Assembly: GCA_045634005.1 (NCBI GenBank)
Contig: JAZQZL010000006.1
Coordinates: 1-25,235 of the forward strand
Direction: 5' to 3'
DNA: 25,235 nt
From: Flemingiibacterium sp045634005
GTDB taxonomy: Bacteria > Bacillota > Clostridia > Oscillospirales > CAG-272
Shown: piece by piece, positions 14,383-20,968 of the stretch
How positions within the stretch are numbered: the stretch's first letter is position 1
How the letters are laid out: every line of letters begins with the position of its first letter
Notes under the pieces: generated by a model
Seen by the model: the letters and a program-made list of their open reading frames with translations, nothing else
What the model was told of the DNA's origin: nothing
Databases searched by the model: none
Translations under genes and position numbers: made by a program

Positions 14383-15062
14383 CCGACCACAAGCAGATGA
14401 ATAAGGACTATGCGAAGGAGCTTCGGGAACGCTATGCAAAGTCAGGCGATACCGATATGAGCGATGCCGAGCTTTTTGCGCTCATACTCTCATATACGAA
14501 CGTACAGAGCCGCCTTCGCGAAACCGTCGAGGCAGTCGAATCCCATTTCGGCACCGTGCGTCACGCCTACCACTCAAAATACGCGGAGCTTATGCGTATC
14601 AACGGTATGTCGCATCACGCGGCAATACTTATTCTTCTCATTGGCAAGCTTGTTGCGATGAGTGAGAAAACGCACCCTGTAGGTAAGCGTGTGCCGGGGT
14701 ACGAAGCGATGTTTTGCTCTGTGATGTGCTATTCGCCCGTCGAGGAGCTTTGGGCGGCGGCTATTGACGATAGCGGCGTTGTTACATCGCTTGAGCGTAT
14801 TGCGGTAGGCGAGGATACGCAGGTTACCGTGTCGCTTGGCATAATGCTAAGATTTGCGGTGCATAACAAGGCGAAAAAAGTTGTCATAGCTCATTCGCAC
14901 CCGAATGCAGTCGAGGTCGAATGCTCGTCAGCCGACGAATATTCGATGGGCTATATCGGCGCTGTGCTTGAGGAGATAGGCGTTGAGCTTATCGGTCAGG
15001 TGCTCGTTGCCGGCAAAAAGGCGAAGCTCATTCCATACACCCGGCAAAACTTTAAACAATAA
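14379..15062 (+). CDS. radC: RadC-family JAB/MPN domain protein
   Basis: 227 residues, the usual length. An N-terminal helical region resembling the helix-hairpin-helix UPF0758 segment (RINGMSHHAAILI near 73-85) precedes a JAB/MPN metalloprotein domain. The JAMM metal motif is clear: AHSHPN with His172 and His174, then SSAD with Ser183 and Asp186, matching H-x-H-P-x7-S-x2-D. RadC was once linked to DNA repair, but its biochemical role is unsettled. The sequence has AHSHP where most RadC proteins have HNHPSGD, so it is a diverged member. Its start overlaps the stop of the ABC gene (ATGA), so it is translated with the exporter. Its end overlaps the convergent ylbJ-like gene by 11 bases. A likely terminator lies inside that neighbour. 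Confidence 0.9.
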   Translation: MTDHKQMNKDYAKELRERYAKSGDTDMSDAELFALILSYTNVQSRLRETVEAVESHFGTVRHAYHSKYAELMRINGMSHHAAILILLIGKLVAMSEKTHPVGKRVPGYEAMFCSVMCYSPVEELWAAAIDDSGVVTSLERIAVGEDTQVTVSLGIMLRFAVHNKAKKVVIAHSHPNAVEVECSSADEYSMGYIGAVLEEIGVELIGQVLVAGKKAKLIPYTRQNFKQ

Positions 15063-16005
15063 AATAAGACAGTGAGGCGGTCAGTATCCCCTGCAAAAGC
15101 TTGCAGAGGTAATACCGCCTCATTGCTATTTTTGTGTCCGACAGTATAGATGAAATTTGCATGTGTACCGAGATTCCCGACCAGCCGATTGCGAAAGCGG
15201 CGAGAATTCGCGCCGTTCGGGGACTTAGAGCGGCACATTGCCGCGTGCCGAGTGTCAGCTCACATATCGCCGCGACGAGTACCGCTACGGTGTCGCCGAG
15301 GTAGTGGCGCAACGTAATGCACAGCGCATCACCAACGACCGCAAAAAATACCGCAAACGCGCATATTGTCAGCATTGTTTGAGCGCCGTTTGATATTGCC
15401 GCAGTTAATATCTTTGATATGTCAGGGCGTTTGGCGATGCGCTTGGCTATGGGCGTACGGGAAAGCTTTTTTCGCTGAATAATTCCGATTGTGAAGGCGG
15501 CTGTCAGCTGGCATATGTAAAGGCGTACGCCAAGGCCCGTGTCGCCGAAAAGCGAAACACCTACAACGCCGATGCAGAATGCAGGGCTTGCGTTATTGGT
15601 GAACGTGATAAGGCGTTCCGCTTCGCTTTTTGTAATCTCGCCGCCGAGATACAGCTCACGCGTGCACACCGCACCAATAGGAAATCCGCCGAGTGAGCCG
15701 AGTATTATAGCTGATGCGGCAGCCGGAGAAATTCCGAATATATTTCCGAACAAGCCGCCCGAAATATTGGCTATGCGGCGTGAGAGTCCCGAAAGGTTTA
15801 AAAGCGAAATGAGCACGACAAACGGAAAAAGCGAGGGGATAAGTCCGAATGCGCAGAGATCAAGCGCGCTTTTTGCCGAGCTTTTCGCGGCTGTCGGCGA
15901 GCGCAGGAAATAAAACAGCATAAAAAATGACATAAGCCACAGTAGTGCGAGTGCGGCACGCTCAATACCGAGCGTCCGCTTTTTTTGACTTACAATAATA
16001 ATCAC
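15052..16005 (-). CDS. ylbJ: YlbJ-like sporulation integral membrane protein
   Basis: 317 residues, with about eight hydrophobic segments. The signatures of the YlbJ family are visible: an N-terminal FGLIPSLFPF region, GSLGGFPIGAV, then LYLGGEITKSEAERLITFTNNASPAF, the Asn-Asn pair of the gate-domain fold. In B. subtilis YlbJ is a mother-cell membrane protein needed for a heat-resistant spore; related gate proteins transport small solutes. This copy is shorter than B. subtilis YlbJ (about 400 residues), mostly at the ends. The start is a GTG at 16005 with no strong ribosome binding site, so it could be internal. The gene diverges from yqfC and ends 11 bases inside radC. A nucleoside-transporter-like relative is the alternative reading. 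Confidence 0.8.
   Translation of the reverse strand: MIIIVSQKKRTLGIERAALALLWLMSFFMLFYFLRSPTAAKSSAKSALDLCAFGLIPSLFPFVVLISLLNLSGLSRRIANISGGLFGNIFGISPAAASAIILGSLGGFPIGAVCTRELYLGGEITKSEAERLITFTNNASPAFCIGVVGVSLFGDTGLGVRLYICQLTAAFTIGIIQRKKLSRTPIAKRIAKRPDISKILTAAISNGAQTMLTICAFAVFFAVVGDALCITLRHYLGDTVAVLVAAICELTLGTRQCAALSPRTARILAAFAIGWSGISVHMQISSILSDTKIAMRRYYLCKLLQGILTASLSYFIV
15074..15133 (+). terminator. Putative radC terminator inside the 3' coding end of ylbJ
   Basis: GAGGCGGT (15074-15081) pairs with ACCGCCTC (15114-15121), with an inner CTGCAA/TTGCAG stem, and TTTTT follows at 15129-15133. It starts 12 bases after the radC stop. The stem bases are codons of ylbJ on the other strand. Confidence 0.55.
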
Positions 16006-16074
16006 CGTCCGCGTATCATATAATTGACAAAGCAGAAATGCTTATTAACGATTATGCGGAACTTGGGAGAGAAT

Positions 16075-16374
16075 ATGAGTAAAGGTAAAAAAATTCCGCT
16101 TGCTCAGCGGGTGTGTGAACGGCTTGACATACCTTCGGGTACACTCACAAATACGTCGTTTGTCGAAATCGCAGGTGACCGTGAGGTTACTTTGAGCGGA
16201 TGCGAGGCACTCGTTATTTACCGAGAAAATGAGGTGAAGCTTCGTCTTTGCGACGGCGAGATAACTCTTAGGGGTGAAGGACTTGAGCTTCGAAGCTTTT
16301 CGGGCGGCCGTATAGCAGTGCGCGGCACTGTGCGGAGTATTTGTTTTGGCGGTGACGGTGGCGATGATAGCTAA
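16075..16374 (+). CDS. yqfC: YqfC-family sporulation protein
   Basis: 99 residues, matching the small YqfC/YabP-like family; in B. subtilis yqfC and yqfD are sporulation genes expressed in the mother cell. Visible features are an N-terminal basic, amphipathic start (MSKGKKIPLAQRVCERLDIP) followed by a beta-rich body with NTSFVEIAGDREVTLSGCEALVIY and VKLRLCDGEITLRGEGLEL, typical for the family. The frame is open from a TTG at 16024, but ATG 16075 has GGGAGA just upstream and aligns with family starts. It diverges from the ylbJ-like gene across 69 bases and overlaps yqfD at its 3' end. The position directly before yqfD-phoH agrees with the conserved order in Bacillota and raises confidence. Confidence 0.87.
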   Translation: MSKGKKIPLAQRVCERLDIPSGTLTNTSFVEIAGDREVTLSGCEALVIYRENEVKLRLCDGEITLRGEGLELRSFSGGRIAVRGTVRSICFGGDGGDDS

Positions 16375-17554
16375 ATTTGTACGTTGGATACGCGGCTGGC
16401 GTAATTACCGCGTGACGGAAAAGATAGATGCGGCAGCGGATCTTCTTGCTTTGTCGGGTACGAATTTCAGACGTATGCAAAGAAGCGAGGATGCGCTCAC
16501 GTTTTCGCTTGAATGGTCACAGTGCTCGATGATAGAAGCGGCGATGACGGCAAACTGTATCGCGTACGAAATAGTTGCCGAGCACGGCATTCCGCGGCTT
16601 TATCAAAAATATAAAAAGCGCATTGGCATACCGATCGGCACTGTATTGTTTGTGCTTATAATTCTGGCGTCGGAGCAGTTTATATGGTCGTTTGAAGTCA
16701 TCGGAAACGAAAAATTCTCGGATAAGGATATCCTCGCCCGCCTTGACGCACTCGGCTGCGGCGTTGGAACGTATATACCCTCAATTGATTTTGACGCACT
16801 TCACAGCTCGTTTTTGCTCGAGGACGACGATTTTGCGTGGGTATCCGTAAATCTTCGCGGTACGCACGCGACAGTTGAGGTGCGAGAGCTGGTGCCGCAC
16901 GTTTTTGACGTTGAGGAGAGCTTGCCGCACAATCTTGTTGCCGGCGAGGACGGCGTTATTGAATACATAGAGATACTTCGCGGACAAAAAATAGCGCGCG
17001 AGGATGAGCTTGTCAGAAAGGGCGAGCTTCTCGCATCGGGTATCGAAGAAATGAAGCACGGGCTTCGTTTGACGCACGCGCGCGGAACCGTTCTGGCGAG
17101 GGTAAAACGCGAGATTTTAATAGAGGTTCCGCTTGAAAATACGGTGCGTGAGGCGACAGGGAGGGAGTTTTCGGAGAAATATTTTAATTTTTTCGGAATT
17201 TCTATAAAAATTTTCTCAAACACCTCGAATTTACCTGAAATTTGTGATAAAATAGAAAGAGAAGATCAGCTTCGCTTTTTTGATGCTGTAACTCTGCCCG
17301 TAACGGTGCGCGAAACCGTGTACCGCGAGTACGCGGACGTGCCGGTAATACTTACGGAGAATGAAGCGCGAACCGAGGCATATAAGCAACTTCGCGAGAG
17401 GTGTGCCGAAATTGCCGCAGACAGCGAGCTTATCTCGCGAGAGATAAGTGCAGGGCTTAGTGATGGCGTATACGTTATAAAGTGCGAGCTGACGGTGCTT
17501 CGTGATATTGCGACCGAGGTGCCGATATATACGAGTGAAAATCAGGGAGGATAA
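16364..17554 (+). CDS. yqfD: YqfD-family sporulation protein
   Basis: 396 residues, practically the length of B. subtilis YqfD (398). An N-terminal cytoplasmic part (about 1-85) is followed by one membrane helix near 87-103 (core PIGTVLFVLIILASE) and a long extracytoplasmic part that starts with FEVIGNEKFSDKDIL. That part resembles a POTRA/FtsQ-like module; later segments include VSVNLRGTHATVEVRE and EDGVIEYIEILRGQ. It is sporulation-associated and likely acts at the mother-cell or forespore membrane; the exact function is unknown. ATG 16364 overlaps the end of yqfC by 11 bases and is preceded by GGTGA at 8-base spacing; upstream in-frame TTG 16346 and GTG 16352 are possible. phoH follows after 3 bases. 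Confidence 0.88.
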   Translation: MIAKFVRWIRGWRNYRVTEKIDAAADLLALSGTNFRRMQRSEDALTFSLEWSQCSMIEAAMTANCIAYEIVAEHGIPRLYQKYKKRIGIPIGTVLFVLIILASEQFIWSFEVIGNEKFSDKDILARLDALGCGVGTYIPSIDFDALHSSFLLEDDDFAWVSVNLRGTHATVEVRELVPHVFDVEESLPHNLVAGEDGVIEYIEILRGQKIAREDELVRKGELLASGIEEMKHGLRLTHARGTVLARVKREILIEVPLENTVREATGREFSEKYFNFFGISIKIFSNTSNLPEICDKIEREDQLRFFDAVTLPVTVRETVYREYADVPVILTENEARTEAYKQLRERCAEIAADSELISREISAGLSDGVYVIKCELTVLRDIATEVPIYTSENQGG

Positions 17555-17557
17555 TAA

Positions 17558-18577
17558 ATGCCCGAAAAAATAATACTCACCGAATCCGCCGAACAAACGG
17601 CTGCGCTTTTCGGTGAGCTTGACGTAAATCTCGAAAAGCTCGAGACGGCGTTCGGCGTCAGAATAAGATCGAGTGTAGATGCAAACGGCGTCGGCGACGC
17701 GATAAGCGTAAATGGCGCGGATATCGACAGCGTTGAGCGTGCGGCAGATGCTCTCGGATATCTGAAGCGTATGACGAAGCTGGGAAACACACTCACTGAG
17801 CAGAACGTTGACTATGTTATAGATATGGTGTCGGACGGCAAAAAGAGTGAGCTGAATGAGCTTGACGACGACACGATATGTCTGACCACGCGAGGCAAGC
17901 CCATAAAGGCGAAAACCGTCGGTCAGAAAAAATACGTGAACGCGATAAAAAAGAACACAGTCATAATGGGTATCGGACCTGCCGGAACGGGTAAAACGTT
18001 CCTCGCGGTTGCGATGGCTGTCACTGCGCTTAAATCAAAGCAGGTCGAGCGTATTATACTGACCCGCCCTGCAGTAGAAGCGGGTGAAAAGCTCGGATTT
18101 TTGCCGGGCGATCTTCAGAATAAGATAGACCCGTACCTGCGCCCGCTTTACGATGCGCTTTACGAGATGCTCGGCAGCGAGGCGTATCAGAGATACGTTG
18201 AGCGTGGCATTATCGAGATCGCGCCGCTTGCGTATATGCGCGGACGCACGCTGGACGATGCGTTTATCATACTTGACGAGGCGCAGAATACTACGCCCGA
18301 GCAGATGAAAATGTTCTTAACTCGCCTTGGCTTTAATTCGAAGGCGGTAGTTACAGGCGACCTTACGCAAACTGACCTGCCGTTCGGCAAAAAGAGCGGA
18401 CTTTTAGAGGCGGTCAAGATACTTGAAGGCATCGACGACATTGCGATCCACCGATTCTCCGAGCGCGACGTGGTGCGCCACAGACTCGTACAGAAGATCA
18501 TTTTGGCTTACGAAAGCTACGAAAAGGCAAGACAGAACAAACAGGTATACAAAGTCAGAAAGGACGACAAAGAATGA
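17558..18577 (+). CDS. phoH: PhoH-family ATPase (PhoH-like, YbeZ type)
   Basis: 339 residues. A small N-terminal domain (about 1-100) precedes the P-loop ATPase domain of the PhoH family, thought to be a helicase-like or RNA-related ATPase that works with YbeY in rRNA metabolism. Walker A is GPAGTGKT (140-147) in GIGPAGTGKTFLAVAMAV. The family signature TRPAVEAGEKLGFLPGDL follows; Walker B is FIILDEAQN with Asp240 and Glu241; the sensor-like TGDLTQTDLP is also present. GGAGG precedes ATG 17558 by 8 bases. The gene is 3 bases after yqfD, and its stop overlaps the ybeY start (ATGA). In many Bacillota a 7TM-HD phosphodiesterase gene (yqfF/pgpH) sits between phoH and ybeY; it is absent here. Confidence 0.96.
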   Translation: MPEKIILTESAEQTAALFGELDVNLEKLETAFGVRIRSSVDANGVGDAISVNGADIDSVERAADALGYLKRMTKLGNTLTEQNVDYVIDMVSDGKKSELNELDDDTICLTTRGKPIKAKTVGQKKYVNAIKKNTVIMGIGPAGTGKTFLAVAMAVTALKSKQVERIILTRPAVEAGEKLGFLPGDLQNKIDPYLRPLYDALYEMLGSEAYQRYVERGIIEIAPLAYMRGRTLDDAFIILDEAQNTTPEQMKMFLTRLGFNSKAVVTGDLTQTDLPFGKKSGLLEAVKILEGIDDIAIHRFSERDVVRHRLVQKIILAYESYEKARQNKQVYKVRKDDKE

Positions 18578-19050
18578 GACACTATATTCACTTTACAAAT
18601 GAGCAGGATAAGGAAAATGTAACGAGCGAGCTTCGCTGCCTTGTGAAGGCGGCTATATACGCGGCGCTTTCCTATGAGGATTTTCAGTGCAGCGCGGAGA
18701 TATCCGTAACCTTTACTGATAACGAGGGCATTCGCGAGATCAACCGCGAGCACCGCGACATCGACGCGGCGACCGACGTGCTTTCATTCCCGATGATGAG
18801 CGACGACGGTGAGTGCGACATCAATATGGCGACGGAGGCCGTTCTTCTCGGCGATATTGTTATCTCGCTTGAGCGTGCGCGCGAGCAGGCGGCTGAGCTT
18901 GGTCACAGCTACACTCGCGAGGTTGCATTTCTTACCGTACACTCTGTACTCCATCTTCTCGGCTACGATCACGTAACGAGTGAGGAGGACGAAAAGGTTA
19001 TGTGCGAAAAGCAGTCCGCAGTGCTTGACTGTATGGGTATCCGCAGATAA
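18574..19050 (+). CDS. ybeY: Endoribonuclease YbeY, rRNA maturation factor
   Basis: 158 residues, the usual size. YbeY is a zinc-dependent single-strand endoribonuclease involved in 16S rRNA 3' end maturation and 70S quality control. The zinc site is HSVLHLLGYDH with His123, His127 and His133 (H-x3-H-x5-H). The preceding family motif DVLSFPM and the N-terminal pattern VTFTDNEGIREINREHR are present. The ATG overlaps the phoH stop by four bases, so coupled translation is likely. The next gene, era, also acts at the 16S rRNA 3' end, but has its own promoter 8 bases beyond the ybeY stop. The dgkA and cdd genes often found between ybeY and era in Bacillota are absent. Confidence 0.97.
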   Translation: MRHYIHFTNEQDKENVTSELRCLVKAAIYAALSYEDFQCSAEISVTFTDNEGIREINREHRDIDAATDVLSFPMMSDDGECDINMATEAVLLGDIVISLERAREQAAELGHSYTREVAFLTVHSVLHLLGYDHVTSEEDEKVMCEKQSAVLDCMGIRR

Positions 19051-19058
19051 ACTTTGTG

Positions 19059-19087
19059 TAGACAAACTGGGATGTTTGTGGTATAAT
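19059..19087 (+). promoter_or_regulatory. Putative promoter of era-recO, with an internal dyad
   Basis: TAGACA (19059-19064), a 17-base spacer, then a perfect TATAAT (19082-19087). The spacer contains ACAAAC (19062-19067), six bases, GTTTGT (19074-19079), a perfect dyad. A second AT palindrome spans 19082-19099 around the predicted start site. Confidence 0.65.
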
Positions 19088-19131
19088 ATTTATATTATAT
19101 TAAAATTAAACTCTGTAAAAGGACAAGCATT

Positions 19132-20016
19132 ATGACAAGAACAGGCTTTATAGCTATCGTAGGACGTCCGAACGTCGGAAAATCCACCCTTCTTAACGCG
19201 CTTCTTGGCGAGAAGGTATCAATAGTTTCAAGTAAGCCGCAGACTACGCGCAACCGTATCACCGGCATTTTGACCGAGGGCGAGGATCAGTTTGTATTCC
19301 TCGATACTCCCGGTATGTTAAAGCCGAAGAATAAGCTCGGCGATTATATGGTCAAGACGATAAGCTCGGCTATCGGTGAGGTGGACGCGGCAATACTCGT
19401 GGTAGATGCGGCGAAAAGTGTTTCCGATATAGAGGAGGGCATAATTGCCCGCTTTAAAAAGCAGGATACTCCGGTAATCCTTGCTATAAATAAAACCGAT
19501 ACCGTAAACGCGACCAAGGTTGCCGAGTGCATTATGGCATACTCCGCGCTTTGTGATTTCGAGGCGGTTGTTCCTATGGCGGCGGTCAAGGGCGAGGGTG
19601 TATCTATCATTATTGAAGAGGCATCGAAGCTTCTTCACGAGAGTGGCTGGTTCTTCCCTGAGGATATGCTTACCGATCAGCCAGAGCGACTTCTCGCGGC
19701 AGAGATAATCCGCGAAAAGCTGCTTCGTACGCTTAACGACGAGATACCTCACGGTACTGCTGTCGTTATCGAGGCTTTTGAGGAAAAGCCGACCATTATA
19801 AAGATTCGCGCCGAGATCTTCTGCGAAAAGGATTCCCATAAGGGCATCATAATCGGCAAGAAGGGTGCGGCACTCAAGAAGGTCGGAACGTGGGCGCGTG
19901 AGGATATGGAGGCATTCTTCGGCGTGCAGGTTCATCTTGATCTTTGGGTAAAGGTCAAGGAGAATTGGCGCGACAACGCGAGCCTTCTCAACACGTTCGG
20001 CTTTAACGACGACTGA
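19132..20016 (+). CDS. era: GTPase Era
   Basis: 294 residues, typical for Era, an essential Ras-like GTPase that binds the 3' end of 16S rRNA during 30S subunit assembly. The G domain carries G1 GRPNVGKS (11-18), the switch region KPQTTRNRITG (35-45), G3 DTPG (58-61) and G4 NKTD (120-123). The C-terminal KH domain (about 200-290) has the RNA-binding loop IIGKKG (GxxG at 242-245). AAAGGA precedes ATG 19132. The gene is transcribed from its own promoter but remains in the conserved order with ybeY and recO. Its stop overlaps the recO start by one base (TGATG). Confidence 0.98.
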   Translation: MTRTGFIAIVGRPNVGKSTLLNALLGEKVSIVSSKPQTTRNRITGILTEGEDQFVFLDTPGMLKPKNKLGDYMVKTISSAIGEVDAAILVVDAAKSVSDIEEGIIARFKKQDTPVILAINKTDTVNATKVAECIMAYSALCDFEAVVPMAAVKGEGVSIIIEEASKLLHESGWFFPEDMLTDQPERLLAAEIIREKLLRTLNDEIPHGTAVVIEAFEEKPTIIKIRAEIFCEKDSHKGIIIGKKGAALKKVGTWAREDMEAFFGVQVHLDLWVKVKENWRDNASLLNTFGFNDD

Positions 20017-20810
20017 TGCTCCATACAGTAAAGGGACTTGTGCTGCGCGAAACGCCTGTTGGCGATAACGCGAAGTACATAAACGTACTGACAGCGGAGC
20101 GTGGACGCATCTCCGTGCTCGTTCGCGGAGCCGTGCGGCTTCGTACGCGCCACACCGCCGCAACGCAGATATTCTGCTACAGCGAGTTCGTGGTATACGA
20201 AAAGGGCGATAAATATACGCTTAACGAGTCGTCGCTTATCGAGAGTTATTTCCACCTTTGCGACGATTTTGATAAAATGACCGTGGCAACGTATGTGCTT
20301 AATGCCGTTGAGTACGTTTCCACGGAAGGTCAGCCAGCAACAGAAATGCTGCGCCTCGCGCTTAATACACTGTGGGCGATCACTCATTTTGAGGACAAGC
20401 CTCTGCGGCTTATCAAGGGCGTTTTCGAAATGCGCCTTGCGCTTATTGGCGGCTTTGCACCGAATGTTGTAAACTGCGAGGAGTGCGGACACGGTGTTGA
20501 AGACGAGCGACTGTACCTCAACGTAATGGAGGGCAGTATGCGCTGTAAGCACTGCTCGGGACTTCTTAACAAGGCAACGCATATTGAAAATGACCGCGAG
20601 GTCGACGATATGCGTACCGCACAGATAATAATCCCCCTTGCTCCTGCATCGGTGCTTGCTATTCAGCACGCGCTGTATGCGCAGATGTCGAAGCTTTTTT
20701 CCTTTACACTGGCAGATGAGCTTCTTGCCGAATTTTCCTCGGCGTGTGAAAAATATCTCGAGAATCACGTCGATCACCATTTTACGGTGCTTGATATGCT
20801 CGTTTGGTAG
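20016..20810 (+). CDS. recO: DNA repair protein RecO
   Basis: 264 residues, normal length. RecO acts with RecR and RecF to load RecA on SSB-coated gaps and anneals complementary strands. The N-terminal OB fold (about 1-80) begins with the family pattern KGLVLRETPVGDNAKYINVLT and RGRISVLVRGAVR. The helical C-terminal part holds a zinc-finger-like site: CEEC (Cys154, Cys157) and CKHC (Cys177, Cys180). The ATG shares one base with the era stop, so it is probably translated by coupling. Its neighbour mutS2 is separated by a structured 158-base stretch that probably terminates the era-recO transcript. Confidence 0.96.
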   Translation: MLHTVKGLVLRETPVGDNAKYINVLTAERGRISVLVRGAVRLRTRHTAATQIFCYSEFVVYEKGDKYTLNESSLIESYFHLCDDFDKMTVATYVLNAVEYVSTEGQPATEMLRLALNTLWAITHFEDKPLRLIKGVFEMRLALIGGFAPNVVNCEECGHGVEDERLYLNVMEGSMRCKHCSGLLNKATHIENDREVDDMRTAQIIIPLAPASVLAIQHALYAQMSKLFSFTLADELLAEFSSACEKYLENHVDHHFTVLDMLVW

Positions 20811-20856
20811 CGTGAAGGTTTATTTAGCGTGGGCGCAAAATACCTGTTCACGCACT

Positions 20857-20923
20857 AAAATTCAAATTAAAAATGGGTCCCGTCCCATTTTTGTTCGCAT
20901 AGCAAACACATTTGAATTTTTTT
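20857..20923 (+). terminator. Nested inverted repeats between recO and mutS2, likely terminator
   Basis: Outer arms 20857-20867 and 20910-20920 pair over 11 bp; inside, AAAAATGGG (20869-20877) and CCCATTTTT (20884-20892) pair over 9 bp around TCCCGT. A T run reaches 20923. A further GCGTGAA/TTCACGC pair (20810-20816, 20847-20853) lies just before. The most upstream ATG of the mutS2 frame (20912) falls inside this structure. Confidence 0.6.
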
Positions 20924-20968
20924 AGATGTGTGTGTATTATTACCCCAATCCGAAAGGACTGTTTAACT

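Noticed and set aside
16024..16074. TTGACA at 16024-16029 as the -35 of a yqfC promoter
   Set aside because: No convincing -10 lies at 16-18 bases; the gene may use a sporulation sigma factor, but no clear match to its consensus was seen either.
20912..20968. ATG at 20912 as the mutS2 start
   Set aside because: It falls in the T-rich end of the inverted repeat and adds residues unlike MutS2; TTG 20969 has a ribosome binding site and matches relatives.
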